Assembly (NCBI RefSeq): GCF_036237315.1
Contig: NZ_CP108356.1
Location: 2,352,501 to 2,416,500 of the forward strand
Length of the DNA stretch: 64,000 bases
Direction of reading: 5' to 3'
From: Streptomyces sp. NBC_01351
GTDB taxonomy: Bacteria; Actinomycetota; Actinomycetes; Streptomycetales; Streptomycetaceae
Position numbers and translations under genes: made by a program. Positions 60,288 through 64,000 of this stretch are shown here, piece by piece (position 1 is the first letter of the stretch; every line of letters starts with the position of its first letter). The notes below the pieces were generated by a model that did not search any database, was not told where the DNA came from, and saw only the letters and a program-made list of their open reading frames with translations.

Positions 60288-61634
60288 ATGACCGCTGTCC
60301 CGCAGGAGCGCAAGCTCGTCACCGCGATCCCCGGCCCCAAGTCGCAGGAGCTGCAGGCCCGCCGCCTTGAGACGGTGGCCGGCGGCGTGGGCTCCGTGCT
60401 CCCCGTCTTCACGGCCCGCGCGGGCGGCGGCATCATCGAGGACGTCGACGGCAACCGCCTGATCGACTTCGGCTCCGGCATCGCCGTGACCTCCGTCGGC
60501 GCCTCCGCCGAGGCCGTCGTGCGCCGTGCCTCCGCGCAGCTCGCGGACTTCACCCACACCTGTTTCATGGTCACGCCGTACGAGGGCTACGTCGAGGTCT
60601 GCGAGGCCCTCGCCGAGCTGACCCCGGGCACCCACGCGAAGAAGTCGGCGCTGTTCAACTCCGGCGCCGAGGCCGTCGAGAACGCCGTCAAGATCGCCCG
60701 CGCCTACACCAAGCGCCAGGCGGTCGTCGTGTTCGACCACGGCTACCACGGCCGTACGAACCTGACGATGGCGCTGACCTCGAAGAACATGCCGTACAAG
60801 CAGGGCTTCGGTCCGTTCGCCCCCGAGGTCTACCGCGTCCCGGTCGCCTACGGCTACCGCTGGCCCACCGGCGCCGAGAACTGCGGCCCCGAGGCCGCCG
60901 CCCAGGCGATCGACAACATCGTCAAGCAGATCGGCGCCGAGAACGTCGCCGCGATCATCATCGAGCCGCTCCTCGGCGAGGGCGGCTTCATCGAGCCGGC
61001 CAAGGGCTTCCTGCCGGCGATCGTGAAGTTCGCCAACGAGAACGGCATCGTCTTCGTCGCCGACGAGATCCAGTCCGGCTTCTGCCGCACCGGCCAGTGG
61101 TTCGCGTGCGAGGACGAGGGCATCGTCCCCGACCTGATCACCACCGCCAAGGGCATCGCGGGCGGTCTGCCGCTCGCCGCCGTGACCGGCCGCGCCGAGA
61201 TCATGGACTCCGCCCACGCGGGTGGCCTGGGCGGCACCTACGGCGGCAACCCGGTGGCGTGCGCGGGTGCGCTCGGCTCCATCGAGACCATGAAGGAGCT
61301 CGACCTCAACGCCGCGGCGAAGAGGATCGAGTCCGTCATGAAGGCCCGCCTCTCCGCCATGCAGGAGAAGTACGAGATCATCGGCGACATCCGCGGCCGC
61401 GGCGCCATGATCGCGATCGAGCTCGTGAAGGACCCGGTCTCCAAGACCCCCTTCCCGGAGGCGGCCGCGTCGCTCGCCAAGGCCTGCCACGCCGAGGGCC
61501 TGCTCGTCCTCACCTGCGGCACCTACGGCAACGTGCTCCGCTTCCTCCCGCCGATCGTGATCGGCGAGGACCTGCTGAACGAGGGCCTGGACCTCATCGA
61601 GGCCGCGTTCGCCGGCATCGGCACGGAGATCTGA
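60288..61634 (+). CDS. gabT: 4-aminobutyrate aminotransferase
   Basis: GabT transfers the amino group of GABA to 2-oxoglutarate, giving succinic semialdehyde. The 448-residue class III aminotransferase has the PLP phosphate loop FNSGAEAVENAVKIAR, the aromatic FDHGYHGRT, VADEIQSGFCRTG with the PLP-binding Asp, and the Schiff-base lysine in TTAKGIAGGLPL. The ATG at 60288 has AGGGAG upstream. It is divergent from the membrane ATPase across 236 bp, and the aldehyde dehydrogenase nearby could take the product on to succinate. Confidence 0.93.
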   Translation: MTAVPQERKLVTAIPGPKSQELQARRLETVAGGVGSVLPVFTARAGGGIIEDVDGNRLIDFGSGIAVTSVGASAEAVVRRASAQLADFTHTCFMVTPYEGYVEVCEALAELTPGTHAKKSALFNSGAEAVENAVKIARAYTKRQAVVVFDHGYHGRTNLTMALTSKNMPYKQGFGPFAPEVYRVPVAYGYRWPTGAENCGPEAAAQAIDNIVKQIGAENVAAIIIEPLLGEGGFIEPAKGFLPAIVKFANENGIVFVADEIQSGFCRTGQWFACEDEGIVPDLITTAKGIAGGLPLAAVTGRAEIMDSAHAGGLGGTYGGNPVACAGALGSIETMKELDLNAAAKRIESVMKARLSAMQEKYEIIGDIRGRGAMIAIELVKDPVSKTPFPEAAASLAKACHAEGLLVLTCGTYGNVLRFLPPIVIGEDLLNEGLDLIEAAFAGIGTEI

Positions 61635-61659
61635 TCGAACGGCTAGAACGTCCGATCGC

Positions 61660-61696
61660 AGCACCCGGCCGCTACCAGCGGTAACGGTCGGGCGCT
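61660..61696 (+). terminator. gabT terminator
   Basis: The arms 61660-61676 and 61680-61696 make a 17-bp hairpin with two mismatches and a three-base AGC loop, 26 bp after the gabT stop. Confidence 0.65.
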
Positions 61697-61776
61697 GTGA
61701 AGAACGTGTGGGGGGCCGATGGCAAGAGCGCGTTCTTGCTGTCGGTCCCCCATTCGCTGCCGTACGGTTTCTGCAG

Positions 61777-62607
61777 ATGAGTGAGACACCCCGTTCCCGG
61801 GAAACCGGGGGCGATACCAGTACCGGGCTTCCCCAGCGCCGCACTGGGCATGCGTTCGCGCACACTCCTCACCGATCGGACAGCCGTCCGCCCCAAACCC
61901 CCCGGGGCGTACGGCAACCCGATCAGGGCGGCCGTCCCGGAACCATCCCCCCTGTTCCGGGACGGCCGGCCATCCTCCTCCTCGTTCTCCTTCTTCTCTC
62001 CCTGCTGGGACTCGCCCTGACGACCTGGCAGGTCCTGGTCTCGGGCCCGCTGCTCACGCCGGACGAGAACCTCAGCCGCGCCCTGGTCGGCACGGTCCCC
62101 GACGCCGTCTCCGATCGCCTCTCCGACCTCGGCAACGTCCCGGTCGCCGTACCGGTCCTGGCCCTGGCGATGGCGTACGCCGTCCGGCGCTCCCGCGCCT
62201 GGGCCCCGGCGCTGACCGCGGGCCTGGCGATGATCCTGGTCCCGGCCGTGGTCGTGCCGCTGAAGGAGTGGACCGCCCGCCCGGGCCCCCTGGAGCCCTG
62301 GGCCGCCGGCTACTACCCCTCGGGCCACACCGCCACCGCCGCCGTCGCCTACATCGGCGCGGCCCTGCTGATCGGCCCGTACGCCCGTCGCGGGTGGCCG
62401 ATGGCCACCGCCCTCGTCCTGACGGGCGCCACGGCCACCGGCCTGATCCTGCGCGGCTGGCACTGGCCCCTGGACGTACTGGCCAGCTGTTTCCTGTGCA
62501 CGCCCCTGCTGATGGCCGTCGCAGGGGCCGTGCGCCGTACTGTCGGACCGCCCGGACGGTGGTTCAGCCGGCCGCGCTCCCGAAGTATCCGTCGAAGTTC
62601 CGGCTGA
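61777..62607 (+). CDS. PAP2-family membrane phosphatase
   Basis: The 276-residue protein has about six membrane helices and the lipid phosphatase motifs KEWTARPGP (KxxxxxxRP type), YYPSGHTAT (PSGH) and LILRGWHWPLD (third motif with the catalytic His and Asp). Candidates are phosphatidic acid or undecaprenyl diphosphate hydrolysis. The first 70 residues are polar and disordered, and a start further downstream is possible. Its last 14 codons overlap the end of the convergent chitinase gene. Confidence 0.85.
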   Translation: MSETPRSRETGGDTSTGLPQRRTGHAFAHTPHRSDSRPPQTPRGVRQPDQGGRPGTIPPVPGRPAILLLVLLLLSLLGLALTTWQVLVSGPLLTPDENLSRALVGTVPDAVSDRLSDLGNVPVAVPVLALAMAYAVRRSRAWAPALTAGLAMILVPAVVVPLKEWTARPGPLEPWAAGYYPSGHTATAAVAYIGAALLIGPYARRGWPMATALVLTGATATGLILRGWHWPLDVLASCFLCTPLLMAVAGAVRRTVGPPGRWFSRPRSRSIRRSSG

Positions 62608-64000
62608 ACTCCCAGCCGCCGAAGCGGTCCCAGTTGATCGACCAGGTCATCAGGCCGCGCAGGCCGGGCCAGGTGCCGTGGGTCTGGTAGCTGCCGCAGT
62701 TCGTCTTCTTCGTCAGGCAGTCCAGGGCCTTGTTCACCTCGGCGGGGGCGGTGTGGCCGTTCCCCGCGTTGGTCGTGGCCGGCAGGCCCACGGCGACCTG
62801 GTCCGGGCGCAGCGCCGGGAACACCCGGGCGGTGTTGCCGGCCACCGGGAAGCCCGTGAGCAGCATGTCGGTCATGGCGATGTGGAAGTCGGCGCCGCCC
62901 ATGGAGTGGTACTGGTTGTCGAGGCCCATGATCGGGCCCGAGTTGTAGTCCTGGATGTGCAGCAGGGTGAGGTCGTCCCGCAGGGCGTGGATGACCGGCA
63001 GGTAGGCGCCGGCGCGCGGGTCCTGGCCGCCCCAGGGGCCGGAGCCGTAGTACTGGTAGCCCAGCTGGACGAAGAAGGTCTCGGGGGCCATGGTCAGGAC
63101 GAAGTCCGGGCCGTACCTGGCCTTCAGCGTCTTGACCGCGGAGATCAGGTTGACGATCACCGGGGTGGTCGGGGCCCGGAAGTCGGTGTCCCCGGTGGCC
63201 AGGGAGAGGGAGTGGCCCTCGAAGTCGATGTCGAGGCCGTCGAGGCCGTACTCGTCGACGATCTTGCCGACGGAGGAGACGAAGGCGTCGCGGGCGGTCG
63301 TGGTCCCGAGCTGGACCTGGCCGTTCTGGCCGCCGATCGAGATCAGCACCTTCTTGCCGGCGGCCTGCTTGGCCTTGATTGCCGCCTTGAACTCGGCCTC
63401 CGACTCCACGTTCGGGCACTCCGCCACCGGGCAGAGCCGGAAGCGGATGTCACCGGAGGTCACCGACGTCGGTTCGCCGAAGGCGAGGTTGATGACGTCC
63501 CAGGAGGCGGGTACGTCGGCCATCCGGAGGTAGCCGGAGCCGTTGGCGAAGCTCGCGTGGAGGTAGCCGACGAGCGCGTGCGCGGGGAGGCCACCGCCGC
63601 CACCACCGCCGCCGCTCGTGGTGGTCGCGGTGACGGGGGCGCTCTTCGGGGACTCGCCGGCCGCGTTCACCGCGCCGAGCCGGAAGGTGTACGTGGTGGA
63701 GGCCGCGAGGCCGGTCACCGCGGCCGACGCGGAGGTGACGGGGAACGGCGCGGCGCCGTCCCGGTACACGGTGTACGAGGTGGCCCCGGGCACCGCGGTC
63801 CAGGACAGGGAGATCGCGCTCGACGAGGTCGCGGAGGCCGTCAGGCCGGTGGGGGCCGCGGGGGGCTGGGGCCGGCCGGGGCCGCCCGGGTCCGGTCCGA
63901 CCAGGGTGAGGTCATCGGTGAAGTGGGCGGGCCGGCCGTACCAGCCGTGGGTGTGGACGGTCACGGAAGTGGTCGACGGGCCGGTGCGGAAGGTGGTCGT
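62564..64000 (-). CDS. GH18 chitinase, 5' part beyond the window
   Basis: At least 478 residues are visible. From the N-terminal side there is the end of a carbohydrate-binding module (FRTGPSTTSVTVHTHGWYG), a fibronectin type III domain (PAAPTGLTASATSSSAISLSW to ATTTSG), a Gly-rich linker and a GH18 catalytic domain. The domain has the DxxDxDxE motif in GLDGLDIDFEG near 63235-63260 and the active-site SIGG strand. This is the modular plan of secreted Streptomyces chitinases. The signal peptide and true start lie beyond position 64000. Confidence 0.93.
   Translation of the reverse strand, partial: TTTFRTGPSTTSVTVHTHGWYGRPAHFTDDLTLVGPDPGGPGRPQPPAAPTGLTASATSSSAISLSWTAVPGATSYTVYRDGAAPFPVTSASAAVTGLAASTTYTFRLGAVNAAGESPKSAPVTATTTSGGGGGGGGLPAHALVGYLHASFANGSGYLRMADVPASWDVINLAFGEPTSVTSGDIRFRLCPVAECPNVESEAEFKAAIKAKQAAGKKVLISIGGQNGQVQLGTTTARDAFVSSVGKIVDEYGLDGLDIDFEGHSLSLATGDTDFRAPTTPVIVNLISAVKTLKARYGPDFVLTMAPETFFVQLGYQYYGSGPWGGQDPRAGAYLPVIHALRDDLTLLHIQDYNSGPIMGLDNQYHSMGGADFHIAMTDMLLTGFPVAGNTARVFPALRPDQVAVGLPATTNAGNGHTAPAEVNKALDCLTKKTNCGSYQTHGTWPGLRGLMTWSINWDRFGGWEFSRNFDGYFGSAAG

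Overview
The window is a core chromosomal segment of a Streptomyces (high-GC Actinomycetota). The evidence is very high G+C with G/C-ending codons, frequent GTG starts (and one TTG), GGAG-type ribosome binding sites, an ESX (type VII) secretion locus of the streptomycete layout, flavin-dependent thymidylate synthase ThyX, a LAxTG sortase substrate, an actinobacterial bifunctional-type PNPase, and an rRNA leader of Streptomyces type. Gene order agrees with the conserved Streptomyces core as I remember it. Nothing suggests a plasmid, prophage or CRISPR array.

Layout. 1-522: promoters and leader of a leftward rRNA operon whose 16S gene lies outside the window. 523-7900, mostly leftward: rnj, dapA, thyX, dapB and an M16 peptidase, with two small rightward membrane-protein genes. 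7900-10716: pnp and rpsO with a processing hairpin between them. 10889-26010: the ESX locus (eccD, eccC, a DUF397 protein, two WXG100 proteins, mycP, eccB, eccE, one unknown, and a proline-rich ParA-like ATPase resembling EspI). 26104-27060: ribF. 27200-30988: a 1262-residue degenerate trypsin-fold/P-loop/helical-repeat protein carrying two inverted 185-bp repeats. 31198-38270: truB, rbfA, ylxP, infB, ylxR, nusA and rimP, all leftward. The ancestral nusA-infB-rbfA-truB-ribF-rpsO-pnp order is therefore intact but split by the large-protein gene and by the ESX block.

38429-41543, rightward: a Tat-type lipoprotein, a ferritin-like DUF4439 protein, a kinase-fold protein that has lost its catalytic residues, and an SPFH/band-7 protein with a repetitive tail. 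41544-41878 is a repeat-rich intergenic stretch. 41879-49162, leftward: proS, two GNAT acetyltransferases, ispG, a site-2 protease and dxr; ispG and dxr belong to the non-mevalonate isoprenoid pathway. 49183-52568: an unknown helical protein and a long acyl-CoA dehydrogenase. 52826-54232: a LAxTG-anchored surface protein with an internal domain duplication. 54365-61634: an aldehyde dehydrogenase, a PucR regulator, a VirD4/HerA-like membrane ATPase and gabT, which plausibly includes a GABA/semialdehyde catabolic module. 61777 to the end: a PAP2 phosphatase whose 3' end overlaps a convergent GH18 chitinase that runs off the window.

The most unusual items are the pair of near-identical, in-frame, inverted 185-bp elements inside the 1262-residue gene, the apparent loss of the protease triad in that same protein, and the kinase-fold protein at 39446-40354 in which three catalytic residues are replaced.
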